DNA of 19,274 nucleotides from NCBI GenBank assembly GCA_003533405.1, contig DQDL01000049.1, positions 7,847 through 27,120 of the forward strand, in the 5' to 3' direction. This DNA comes from Clostridiales bacterium (GTDB taxonomy: Bacteria > Bacillota > Clostridia > Oscillospirales > Oscillospiraceae). The position numbers and the translations under genes were made by a program. Below the pieces are notes generated by a model. It saw only the letters and a list, made by a program, of their open reading frames with translations, was not told where the DNA came from and ran no database searches. Positions 5,518 to 12,111 of the stretch are shown here, in pieces (positions within the stretch are counted from its first letter, which is position 1; each line of letters starts with the position of its first letter).

Positions 5518-7905
5518 TCACTTTCTTGTCAATTTGCGCTCTTTTGTCGCATTTATAAACGCACGGACGCCGCCCTTTTCACGGTTGACGACCTTTAAAA
5601 GTGCATACACCTGCTCGTCGTTAAATATCTCGGTCATGCGGGCAATGTTGCGGTAGGGAACATCCAAGATATACATGAAGTTGTTCGCCGCCATCTTTTT
5701 GCCGCACAGCAGCAGTCCGTTTCGCACAAGGTGCACGCCGTTGTATATCGCCTTGCGGAGCCCGCCCTTGAGGTATTCGCCCTGACTTACGCAGTCGTTA
5801 AATTCAAACGGGGCTTCCCTGTCCCAATTGTGCTGCGGGATGGGGCGACCCAAAAGCGCCTCGAACGCCGCATCGGGGACATCCTTGATGTCTGCGGTGT
5901 AGTACGGTGCAAGCTCTGGGCTATCATAGAGCTTTTCGGTGATGCCCTTTCTCGTCACCGTGCCGTGCAGGCGGATATCCCGGCTCGATGCGCCGACAAG
6001 TATCTCATACTCGCCCGCCTCGACGACCCAGTCGCCGTGCTTCGTGCTCCACAGCGCAAAGCTGCGGTCGGAAAGCGTAATTTCCGCACGCTTTTTCTCC
6101 TTCGGTGCAAGTGTAATGCGCACAAAGCCCTTGAGCTCCCGAGCCGGGCGGAATGTACCGTTCGTTTTCGGCGCAATGTATAGCTGTGCAACCTCTGCGC
6201 CCGACATTTTGCCCGTGTTTTCGACAGAAAACGACACCGTGTCGCCGGAAATTTCAAGGTCTGAGTATCTGTACTGTGTGTAGCTCAGACCGTAGCCGAA
6301 GGGGTAGAGCACCGGCTTTTGCGCCGTGTCGAAATAGCGGTAGCCGACGAACAGTCCTTCACGGTATTCGCTCGTTTTTTCACGCCCGGGGTAGTAGGGC
6401 GCAGAGGGCATATCCTCATAGCGAAGCGGAATGGTCTCCGAGAGCTTGCCGCTGAAGTTTGCCTTGCCGGTGAGTAGTCTCGCCATCGCCGTTGCACCCG
6501 CCTGACCGCCAAGAAAGCCGTGCACGACCGCTCTTGCCCTTTGCTGCCATGGCATTTCCACTGCGCCGCCGCAAGAGAGGATAACGACGATATTGCGGCT
6601 CACGGCTGAAAGCACCGTCAGCAGCTCAAGCTGATTTTCGGGCAGACGCATATCGCTGCGGTCGATGCCCTCGGCCTCGCCGCCCTCGTCAAGTCCGAGG
6701 AACAGCAAAACGGTCTCGGCTCGCATCGCAAGCTCGCAGGCCTTGGCGCACAGCCTTGAGCTGCGTCCGCCGCCACGGCGGTAGCCCGGCTCGAAGCCGA
6801 CTATGCGCACGCCCTCCGCCCTGAGTGCATCGAGGGCGTTATCGACCCTTGTCGAATTAACAAGCGAGCTGCCCGCACCCTGATATCTCGGCGTTTTCGC
6901 AAAGTCGCCGATGACGGCGACGCTGCCGCCTGCAAGCGGCAAAATGCCGTCGTTTTTTAACAGCACCGCCGTCTCCTCGGCAAATTCGGCAGCAAGCCGA
7001 TGGTGCTCTTGCTTGTCGTAATGCTTGTAGTCAAACGCCTTGCGGGTGGTGAACACCATGTCGAGAATTTTATCGACACGCTCGTCCAGAAGCTCCTCGG
7101 ATATCACGCCGTCACGCACGGCCTGCGCCACATAGCGATCGGTGTCGCCGCCGGAGTAGGGCATTTCGAGATTGTCTCCGGCAACAAGCGCCTTGACCCT
7201 GTCGTTGTTGCCGCCCCAGTCGGTGACGACCATGCCGTCATAGCCCCACTCGCCGTAGAGAATGTCCTGCAAGAGGTGGGTGTTTTCGTTGGTGTACTCG
7301 CCGTTTAAGCGATTGTACGAGGTCATGACGCATTTGACCCCGCCCTCCTTGACCGCCATCTCGAACGACGGCAGGTAAATTTCACGCAGCGTGCGCTCAT
7401 CAACGACCGAGTCGTTTGACATGCGCCGCAGCTCCTGCGAATTTGCCGCAAAGTGCTTGACGCAGGCGGAGATGCCGTTTGACTGCACGCCCCGAATGAG
7501 CGCCGCCGCCGACTTGCCCGACAGGTACGGGTCCTCCGAGAAATACTCAAAGTTGCGGCCGCACAGGGGGTTGCGCTTTATGTTGCACCCCGGGCCTAAA
7601 AGCACGCTTATGCCCTCGCTCGCAGCCTCGAGACCGAGTGCCCGGCCGAGCCGCTCTATCATGTCGGTGTCCCATGAGTTTGCAAGGCTCGCCGCCGTGG
7701 GAAAGCAGGTCGCAGGCACAGACTTGTGCATGCCTAAATGATCCGACTGCCACTCCTGCTTGCGCAGGCCGTGCGGACCGTCCGACAGCAGCATCGAGGG
7801 GATGCCGAGTCGGGGGATGGGCTTGGTGTGCCAGAAATCCATGCCCGAGGTCAGCCCCGCTTTTTCCTCAAGCGTCATTTTGTCGATAAGCTCCCTGTAC
7901 TTCAT
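5518..7905 (-). CDS. Glycoside hydrolase family 3 beta-glucosidase (cytoplasmic)
   Basis: The 795-residue protein has the standard GH3 order: an N-terminal barrel (about residues 10-290), the alpha/beta C-terminal domain (about 330-560) and a fibronectin-III-like domain (about 600-690). A roughly 110-residue helical tail follows. The nucleophile is D229 in the motif DGMVVTDWGG. SDGPHGLR (41-48), the KHFAANSQE segment near 150-158, and the EGIDRSDMRLPENQLELL region that marks the sugar-binding C-domain are all present. It should release terminal beta-linked glucose or xylose from short oligosaccharides. No signal peptide is present, so it probably acts on imported oligosaccharides. The start is MKYRELID, with AAGGAGG 6 bases upstream. 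The promoter overlaps that of the divergent lipid kinase and holds a palindrome that may be an operator. The exact sugar specificity cannot be read from the sequence. Confidence 0.9.
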   Translation of the reverse strand: MKYRELIDKMTLEEKAGLTSGMDFWHTKPIPRLGIPSMLLSDGPHGLRKQEWQSDHLGMHKSVPATCFPTAASLANSWDTDMIERLGRALGLEAASEGISVLLGPGCNIKRNPLCGRNFEYFSEDPYLSGKSAAALIRGVQSNGISACVKHFAANSQELRRMSNDSVVDERTLREIYLPSFEMAVKEGGVKCVMTSYNRLNGEYTNENTHLLQDILYGEWGYDGMVVTDWGGNNDRVKALVAGDNLEMPYSGGDTDRYVAQAVRDGVISEELLDERVDKILDMVFTTRKAFDYKHYDKQEHHRLAAEFAEETAVLLKNDGILPLAGGSVAVIGDFAKTPRYQGAGSSLVNSTRVDNALDALRAEGVRIVGFEPGYRRGGGRSSRLCAKACELAMRAETVLLFLGLDEGGEAEGIDRSDMRLPENQLELLTVLSAVSRNIVVILSCGGAVEMPWQQRARAVVHGFLGGQAGATAMARLLTGKANFSGKLSETIPLRYEDMPSAPYYPGREKTSEYREGLFVGYRYFDTAQKPVLYPFGYGLSYTQYRYSDLEISGDTVSFSVENTGKMSGAEVAQLYIAPKTNGTFRPARELKGFVRITLAPKEKKRAEITLSDRSFALWSTKHGDWVVEAGEYEILVGASSRDIRLHGTVTRKGITEKLYDSPELAPYYTADIKDVPDAAFEALLGRPIPQHNWDREAPFEFNDCVSQGEYLKGGLRKAIYNGVHLVRNGLLLCGKKMAANNFMYILDVPYRNIARMTEIFNDEQVYALLKVVNREKGGVRAFINATKERKLTRK

Positions 7906-7930
7906 GGCGAGCCTCCTTGGTTTTTTCTCT

Positions 7931-7959
7931 ATTATACAATAATATGCAGCATATTGCCA
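7931..7959 (-). promoter_or_regulatory. Promoter of the GH3 gene
   Basis: On the minus strand: TGGCAA (7954-7959), a 17-bp spacer and a perfect TATAAT (7931-7936). Its weak -35 is the same six bases as the -35 of the opposite promoter. Confidence 0.6.
7941..7955. promoter_or_regulatory. Perfect 15-base palindrome, candidate operator
   Basis: AATATGCAGCATATT is a perfect 7-bp inverted repeat around one base, placed within the -10/-35 spacer of the GH3 promoter and touching the shared -35. A repressor bound here could block both directions. The sequence alone does not identify the regulator. Confidence 0.4.
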
Positions 7960-7982
7960 TAGTAATATCAATGTGGTAAAAT
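7954..7982 (+). promoter_or_regulatory. Promoter of the DAGK-family gene
   Basis: TTGCCA (7954-7959), a 17-bp spacer ending in TGG, and TAAAAT (7977-7982). The predicted start is near 7989, leaving a leader of only about 12 bases, most of it the ribosome site GGGTGAT. Confidence 0.65.
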
Positions 7983-8000
7983 GTCGGACGGGTGATAGAT

Positions 8001-8888
8001 ATGGAAAAACTGATGATGATAATCAACCCCGCCGCAGGCAGGGGCGGATATAAGCAGGGACTGCCCGAGGCGCTGAAGCTTTTAAGCGATGCAGGCTGCA
8101 CGGTGTCGCTGCTTTTCACGCAGCACAGAGCCCATGCGACCAAGCTTGCGGCCGAGCACGCAGCGGAGTTTGACAAGGTCCTCGTTCTCGGCGGTGACGG
8201 CACGCTTGCCGAGGTGATAGCGGGGCTCATGACACTGGAAAATCGTCCGCCGGTGGGCTATATCCCCATCGGCACGGCAAACGACATTGCCCGCACGCTC
8301 GGCCTTGTGAAAAACGACATTCTGGGCGGCGCACGCAGGTTTCTTAGCGGCAAGCCCATGCCGTTCGATGTCGGCCGGCGTGACGGCGGGTACTTTAACT
8401 ATGTCGCAGCCTTCGGCGCATTCACCGAGGTCAGCTACGCAACCCCGCAGGACGCAAAGCGTTCGCTCGGTCAGGCGGCGTACCTCATCGGTGCGGCAAA
8501 AAGTCTGGGAAGCCTCAAGCCCCGTCATGTGCATGTCGAATACGACGGCGGTGAGCTCGACGGCGAGTTTCTTTACGGCGGGCTGTCAAACTCCTACTCC
8601 GTCGGCGGCACGGTGGCGCTGCCCCGTGATATAGTCGATCTCGGCGACGGCCTGCACGAGCTGATTTTGGTGCGTAAGCTGCCGAGCGCCGCCTCCGTTC
8701 TTCCGCTGGCCGCCCAGGTCGTCGTAGCGCACGACTTCTCAAACGAGAATATCGAAATTTTGCAGACCAGCCACGCAAAGTTTACATTCGATGAGCCGGA
8801 AGCATGGTCCTTCGACGGCGAGGACGGCGGCGCACATCTGGAGCTGACGCTCGAGACCTGCCCGCAGGCCGTACAAATTATATGCTGA
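8001..8888 (+). CDS. Diacylglycerol kinase-family lipid kinase (YegS/BmrU-like)
   Basis: The 295-residue protein belongs to the DAGK-catalytic family that phosphorylates diacylglycerol or related lipids with ATP at the membrane. It starts with the family strand MIINPAAGRGG. The catalytic and nucleotide-binding GGDGT motif is at residues 64-68, followed by PIGTANDIARTL, the usual downstream signature. The rest fits the beta-sandwich lid domain (DVGRRDGGYFNYVAAFGAFT). No membrane helix is present, as is usual for these peripheral enzymes. The ATG at 8001 is preferred over the GTG at 7992 because the GGGTGAT ribosome site overlaps the latter. Members act as DgkB-type kinases that recycle diacylglycerol or on other lipids; which applies here cannot be told. 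It is a single-gene unit followed by a repeat region. Confidence 0.85.
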   Translation: MEKLMMIINPAAGRGGYKQGLPEALKLLSDAGCTVSLLFTQHRAHATKLAAEHAAEFDKVLVLGGDGTLAEVIAGLMTLENRPPVGYIPIGTANDIARTLGLVKNDILGGARRFLSGKPMPFDVGRRDGGYFNYVAAFGAFTEVSYATPQDAKRSLGQAAYLIGAAKSLGSLKPRHVHVEYDGGELDGEFLYGGLSNSYSVGGTVALPRDIVDLGDGLHELILVRKLPSAASVLPLAAQVVVAHDFSNENIEILQTSHAKFTFDEPEAWSFDGEDGGAHLELTLETCPQAVQIIC

Positions 8889-8916
8889 AAATGTAATTGT
8901 CAAAATCAATTGGTAT

Positions 8917-9065
8917 ATATTAACTTTTCTTTGTTTTGCCAAAGAAAAGTTACAAAAGAAACGCAACCAAAGGCGTTTAACCACCCTTTGGAATCCCGGT
9001 ACGGGGTATCGGTGCACCGATCGTTTCAACTGCGGAGGTTTAATCCTCTGCGATTAGTCTGCACT
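8917..9065. repeat. Intergenic repeat R2, copy B (apparently complete)
   Basis: It starts with a perfect 13-bp inverted repeat (8921-8933 and 8940-8952, loop TTTTGC). A CCAAAGG/CCTTTGG pair follows (8967-8973, 8985-8991), then a 62-base block shared with 2338-2399, including the 14-base palindrome ATCGGTGCACCGAT (9008-9021). No coding frame is seen. It resembles a structured intergenic repeat carried by many loci. Confidence 0.65.
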
Positions 9066-9103
9066 GTGTTCGCTTAACAGACTGCGTCAGTTGCATAAAA
9101 ATA

Positions 9104-9190
9104 TCTGAGCGCCTTGGCGCTCAACTTCACTATGAAATAACTTCACTGGCGGCAAAGCCGTCAACTTATCTTGCGGCAGCAAACTTAACT
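9104..9190. repeat. Array of four short hairpins, each followed by ACTTCAC or ACTTA
   Basis: The modules are: GAGCGCC-TT-GGCGCTC then AACTTCAC; TAT-GAA-ATA then ACTTCAC; TGGCGGC-AAA-GCCGTCA then ACTTA; TTGC-GGCA-GCAA then ACTTA. Hairpin sequences differ while the linker is kept, which suggests selection for or amplification of the hairpin-linker design. The function is unknown. Confidence 0.5.
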
Positions 9191-9234
9191 GAATAAAGCA
9201 AAGGCTGCACAAAAGTGCAGCCTTTGCTTTATTC
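9191..9234 (-). terminator. Strong intrinsic terminator of the plsY operon
   Basis: A perfect 20-bp stem (9191-9210 with 9215-9234) around an AAAA loop. The plsY stop codon (TAA, 9229-9231) lies inside the stem. A-rich and T-rich stem feet could let it work in both directions, also protecting from DAGK read-through. Confidence 0.8.
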
Positions 9235-9885
9235 TTCTTCCTCCCAGCCGGTGCGTTCGAGCTCGGCTTCCCTGTTCCAAAGGAAGTCGACCTTGAATTC
9301 CTTGCCCTCGGCGATGCGGCGGAGGTTCTCAATGTGCTTTGCAAGCACCGGCAGGGCAACGGTGCCGAGGATGGCAGAGCCCTTCCAGTTGCCGGTCTCG
9401 AGACCGTGATAAACGGGATACGCCACCGATAGCGTGATGGGCACAAGGCAGATATAACGTGTCGCCATCAAAAGGACGCTTTCAAAAAACAGCATGGTCG
9501 CAAAATCGTGCAGACTGAACGCCAAGATCTCGCCGCCGAGGCAGGCCAGCCCCTTGCCGCCCCTGAACCCGAGCGTTGCCGGAAACATGTGGCCGAGCAC
9601 GCAGGCCGTACCTGCGGTCTCGCCCGCGCAGTCGTACTTCGGAAACAGCCGGCGGCTCAGGCTCACGGCGACGGCGGCCTTGCTGATATCAAACGCCATT
9701 ACGAACAGCCCCGCCTTTTTGCCCTCGAGAATGATGGTATTCGACGCACCCGGGTTGCCCGAGCCCTTTTTGCGGATATCGTAGCCCTTGCGCAGTCCGA
9801 TGACATACGCCGGATTGAGCATGCCGGTCGCATATCCGATCGCAGCGCTGGCGGCGGTCTGCAAAAGCTTCTTGTTCAGTTTCAT
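9229..9885 (-). CDS. plsY: Acyl-phosphate:glycerol-3-phosphate acyltransferase PlsY
   Basis: PlsY transfers an acyl group from acyl-phosphate to glycerol-3-phosphate, the first step of phospholipid synthesis, in the membrane. The 218-residue polytopic protein carries all three family motifs: GSGNPGASN (motif 1), LGHMFP...FRGGKGLA (motif 2) and HIENLRRIAEGKE (motif 3). GGKGLA replaces the common GGKGVAT, and GSGNPGASN has Ser for Thr. The start MKLNKKLL overlaps the stop of the upstream HAD gene as ATGA, with AAGGAG about 8 bases before it. The acidic end (WEEEE) runs into the terminator stem. The coupled HAD phosphatase suggests co-expression only; a shared pathway is not evident. Confidence 0.9.
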   Translation of the reverse strand: MKLNKKLLQTAASAAIGYATGMLNPAYVIGLRKGYDIRKKGSGNPGASNTIILEGKKAGLFVMAFDISKAAVAVSLSRRLFPKYDCAGETAGTACVLGHMFPATLGFRGGKGLACLGGEILAFSLHDFATMLFFESVLLMATRYICLVPITLSVAYPVYHGLETGNWKGSAILGTVALPVLAKHIENLRRIAEGKEFKVDFLWNREAELERTGWEEEE

Positions 9886-10529
9886 CTTAACAGCTCCTTT
9901 GCAAGTTCTTCTGCCGTATCGACGACGGCCGACGGCGAAAAGCTCTCCAGAAGCTTTCGCCCACGAAAGCCCCACGACACCAAAACGCAGCGGCAGCCCG
10001 CATTCTGCGCCGTCATGGCGTCGACATCGGAGTCGCCGACATACACAAGCTCGTCCACTGTGCAGCCGAGCGCCCTTGCCGTCTCGAACACGGCGTCGGG
10101 TGCGGGCTTTTTGCGCACGCCCTCACGCTCGCCGACGACCGAGTCGAACACCGAGGGGAAGAAGTGCGCAACTATCGTCTTTGCGGGCGCATCGGCCTTG
10201 TTCGACACCACGCCCAGCAGATACCCCTGCGCCTTGAGAAGCCGGAGCGCATCGGCAATACCGGCATACGGCACCGTCTTTACCGTGCAGTGGTCGGCGT
10301 AATAGCTCTTGAACACCTCAAAAACACGGTCGGTCACAGCCTTGTCCGTCCCCTGCGGCACGGCACGCTCTATAAGCAGCCTTATGCCGTTGCCGACAAA
10401 ATTGCGCACCTCGTCAAGGCTCCGTTCGGGGAAATTTTCCGAGCGCAGAGCGTAATTTGTCGCATCGCACAGATCCTCGAGCGTGTCGAGCAGCGTGCCG
10501 TCAAGATCAAAAATTATAAGTCGTTTCAT
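9882..10529 (-). CDS. HAD-superfamily hydrolase, phosphoglycolate-phosphatase-like
   Basis: The 215-residue soluble enzyme shows the four HAD motifs: DLDGTLLDT (nucleophile D8, acid D10), VVSN near residue 110, a Lys in GVRKKPAPD, and YVGDSDVDA. The helical cap after motif I fits subclass I Gph/PpaX-type phosphatases, which act on small phosphoesters such as phosphoglycolate or pyrophosphate. The ATG at 10529 has AGGA about 10 bases upstream. A GTG three codons earlier is too close to that site. It is the first gene of a two-gene operon with plsY, and its promoter is at 10550-10578. The substrate cannot be assigned from sequence alone. Confidence 0.85.
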   Translation of the reverse strand: MKRLIIFDLDGTLLDTLEDLCDATNYALRSENFPERSLDEVRNFVGNGIRLLIERAVPQGTDKAVTDRVFEVFKSYYADHCTVKTVPYAGIADALRLLKAQGYLLGVVSNKADAPAKTIVAHFFPSVFDSVVGEREGVRKKPAPDAVFETARALGCTVDELVYVGDSDVDAMTAQNAGCRCVLVSWGFRGRKLLESFSPSAVVDTAEELAKELLR

Positions 10530-10549
10530 TTTAGTCACTTCCTGAGCGA

Positions 10550-10578
10550 ATTGTAATACATCCGCCGCAAAAATTCAA
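10550..10578 (-). promoter_or_regulatory. Promoter of the HAD-plsY operon
   Basis: On the minus strand: TTGAAT (10573-10578), a 17-bp spacer and TACAAT (10550-10555). Only two bases separate its -35 from the -35 of the divergent promoter at 10581. Confidence 0.65.
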
Positions 10579-10580
10579 CA

Positions 10581-10609
10581 TTGACCTGTATACGAGATAA
10601 TGGTACAAT
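10581..10609 (+). promoter_or_regulatory. Promoter of the TPR-like/zinc-ribbon gene pair
   Basis: TTGACC (10581-10586), a 17-bp spacer ending in TGG, and TACAAT (10604-10609). The predicted start near 10616 lies downstream of the in-frame ATG at 10600, so that ATG cannot be the start on this transcript. Confidence 0.75.
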
Positions 10610-10632
10610 ATATTAAATTTTTTGGAACGGAG

Positions 10633-11157
10633 GTGTCCGATACGGAAGACAAGACCACTTTTGAGGAGCTGCTGAAGAACACGCCCGAGCAAAAGGCGGA
10701 GGCTCACAAGGTCGAGAGAGCATATCATCTGATCTCACAGGGTTATTGGTCGGATGCGGACGCCCTGTTTGACGAGGTGCTCGCAGACGACCCCAAAAAC
10801 AGCGAAGCGCTCATGGGGAAGCAGCTCATTTCACGCCAGAGCAGGATAAACAGCCGCATGAACTCGCTCGATGCCAGAGCCTACAAGGCGGCGACCCGTG
10901 AGAAGGCCGCAGAAAAAAATCCCCTGCGCAGCAAGGCTGTGCTGTGGGTGATGATCGTGGTGTTTTTGCTGGTGTGCGGCTTTGCCGCCGCATCGGTGGC
11001 AGGCGTTCTGCCGGATGCGCTGGATGTGTTCGGTGAGGCAAAGCCCGCCGTGACCGAGAGCATGCCGACCCCTACGCCCACGCCCACGCCGACGGAAAAT
11101 GTCAAATCCGCCGACGATATCTACAACGAATACATGAACGGATTGAATAAGAATTAG
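10633..11157 (+). CDS. TPR-like membrane protein with PT-repeat linker, unknown function
   Basis: The frame codes for about 174 residues. A helical N-terminal part has one TPR-like unit (YHLISQGYWSDADALFDEVL, then ADDPKNSEAL, about residues 31-60). A basic stretch, one membrane helix (about 102-126), a Pro-Thr linker (MPTPTPTPTPT, about 144-154) and a short acidic/polar tail follow. The topology suggests a cytosolic TPR domain with an outward PT linker and tail. The start is unclear: the promoter rules out the ATG at 10600, and the strong GGAGG at 10629-10633 runs into a GTG at 10633 instead of preceding a normal codon by 6-8 bases. I give GTG 10633 as the best compromise, with a weaker GGA at 10624-10626 as ribosome site. 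A zinc-ribbon membrane protein follows 50 bases later. No family is recognised beyond the TPR-like fold. Confidence 0.6.
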   Translation: MSDTEDKTTFEELLKNTPEQKAEAHKVERAYHLISQGYWSDADALFDEVLADDPKNSEALMGKQLISRQSRINSRMNSLDARAYKAATREKAAEKNPLRSKAVLWVMIVVFLLVCGFAAASVAGVLPDALDVFGEAKPAVTESMPTPTPTPTPTENVKSADDIYNEYMNGLNKN

Positions 11158-11207
11158 CATAACCGGATCACCCCTTTGTGCTAACTTTTAATTGGAGGTG
11201 TTTGCAC

Positions 11208-11480
11208 ATGAAAGACCCCGTTAAGCTGCGCAATCGAGCGGCTTTGATAGCTTTTAGCATCGTTTTAGTGCTCTACATCGCTAACGAGTTCGTCGAGAGT
11301 ATGGTTCTCCTTTATATCAGCGCCGCCGTAGTGGCCGCACTTGTTATCTACTGGTTTATTATTTGGTACTGCCCGTACTGCAAGCGGGCGCTGCCCTTCT
11401 TCGTGGCCGATTATTGCCCGTTCTGCGGAAAGCGCATCCACTACTCGGATAACGACGATGCAGACAGCAATCAGCAGTAA
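11208..11480 (+). CDS. Small membrane protein with C-terminal zinc ribbon, unknown function
   Basis: The 90-residue protein has two predicted membrane helices (about residues 11-27 and 31-53). A four-Cys zinc-binding knuckle pair follows: C55-x2-C58 (WYCPYCKR) and C70-x2-C73 (DYCPFCGKR), then an acidic tail. The ATG at 11208 has GGAGGTG 7 bases upstream, which rejects an upstream start at 11178. It lies 50 bases after the TPR-like gene on the same strand with no terminator between, so the two are likely co-transcribed and end at the hairpin near 11515-11536. Short membrane proteins with zinc ribbons are common in Clostridia, often without known function. The Zn site is inferred from the Cys spacing. 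Confidence 0.7.
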   Translation: MKDPVKLRNRAALIAFSIVLVLYIANEFVESMVLLYISAAVVAALVIYWFIIWYCPYCKRALPFFVADYCPFCGKRIHYSDNDDADSNQQ

Positions 11481-11490
11481 AACAGCATAA

Positions 11491-11510
11491 ATTGACTCCC
11501 GTCAACTTAA
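11491..11510. repeat. Single hairpin-plus-CTTAA module
   Basis: TTGAC-TCCC-GTCAA followed by CTTAA. It has the same design as the modules at 9104-9190, and CTCCCGTCAACTTAA matches the terminus of the MITE-like element at 58-73. It may be a remnant or solo end. Confidence 0.45.
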
Positions 11511-11513
11511 GCA

Positions 11514-11540
11514 AAACCGAGGTGCTCGTCACCTCGGTTT
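11514..11540. terminator. Bidirectional terminator between the zinc-ribbon gene and rrf2
   Basis: AAAACCGAGGTG, loop CTCGT, then CACCTCGGTTTTTT. The T tract suits the plus-strand transcript and the A tract suits the minus-strand transcript. The last codons and the stop of the rrf2 gene lie in the right arm. Confidence 0.8.
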
Positions 11541-11939
11541 TTTCATCATATCTGTGAGCTTCACGCCGTCGACATAGTCGCTTATGACCTTGTAGTAGCC
11601 CTCCCAGAACGGGAGCGTGGCGCAGGAGTCGCTGCGGGGGCAGGCGTTGGGGCTGTCCTTAAGGCAGGCGATGGGCGCAAGACTTCCCTCGACGGCGTAG
11701 AGTATCTCGCCGGCGGTATAATCCCCGGCGGGCTTTGTGAGCCGGTAGCCGCCGCCGGTGCCCCGAAGCCCGGAAACGAGCCCTGCCCGCACGAGCAGCG
11801 CAATGACCTGCTCAAGGTACTTGAGCGAGATGCCCTGCCGCTCGGCTATGTCCTTGAGCGGCACATACTCGCCCTCGGAATTATCGGCAATATCTATCAT
11901 GACACGCAGTGCGTAGCGTCCTTTTGTTGATATCATCAT
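11529..11939 (-). CDS. Rrf2-family transcriptional regulator, probable Fe-S (IscR-type) sensor
   Basis: The 136-residue protein has a winged helix-turn-helix start (MMISTKGRYALRVMIDIA), the recognition helix region SLKYLEQVIALLVRAGLV, and the wing GLRGTGGGYRLTKP. Three cysteines follow: C92, C100 and C106 (C-x7-C-x5-C), close to the IscR arrangement of C-x5-C-x5-C that holds a [2Fe-2S] cluster. This suggests sensing of iron-sulfur status, redox or nitric oxide. The first spacing is two residues longer than in IscR, so cluster binding is inferred. The gene has a TTGACA-17-TAGAAT promoter and is divergent from the ligase-ACP operon, 172 bases between start codons, which suggests it controls that operon and itself. 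No isc or suf genes adjoin it. Confidence 0.85.
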   Translation of the reverse strand: MMISTKGRYALRVMIDIADNSEGEYVPLKDIAERQGISLKYLEQVIALLVRAGLVSGLRGTGGGYRLTKPAGDYTAGEILYAVEGSLAPIACLKDSPNACPRSDSCATLPFWEGYYKVISDYVDGVKLTDMMKKPR

Positions 11940-11965
11940 GGCAAGAGTTTTCCTTTCTGCGCCCT

Positions 11966-11994
11966 ATTCTAAGACAAATTTCCGCCCGTGTCAA
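11966..11994 (-). promoter_or_regulatory. Promoter of the rrf2 gene
   Basis: On the minus strand: consensus TTGACA (11989-11994), a 17-bp spacer and TAGAAT (11966-11971). Confidence 0.8.
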
Positions 11995-12048
11995 ACCGAT
12001 ATCCCGCCAAATGTGCCAAAATTTTGTCAAAGCGCTGCCGATTGTATA

Positions 12049-12077
12049 TTGACACCGGGGTACTGCGGCGCTATAAT
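12049..12077 (+). promoter_or_regulatory. Consensus promoter of the ligase-ACP operon
   Basis: TTGACA (12049-12054), a 17-bp spacer and TATAAT (12072-12077): a perfect sigma-A promoter. A promoter this strong ahead of a small accessory operon usually implies repression. Confidence 0.85.
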
Positions 12078-12094
12078 CCTACTAAACAGATAGG
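12078..12094. promoter_or_regulatory. Candidate operator overlapping the transcription start
   Basis: CCTACTAAACAGATAGG is an imperfect inverted repeat (CCTA...TAGG) directly after the -10 box and covering the expected start near 12084. A further GGTAGG at 12098-12103 can pair with CCTACT as a second half. It is a plausible Rrf2-type site because of its position; the match to any known Rrf2 consensus was not tested. Confidence 0.35.
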
Positions 12095-12111
12095 AAAGGT
12101 AGGAGAGAGGC

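Noticed and set aside
8921..8952. 13-bp hairpin as terminator of the DAGK gene
   Set aside because: The stem is A/T-rich and is not followed by a T tract on the plus strand. Its left half recurs at 2203-2226 as part of a repeat, so it is better explained as repeat structure.
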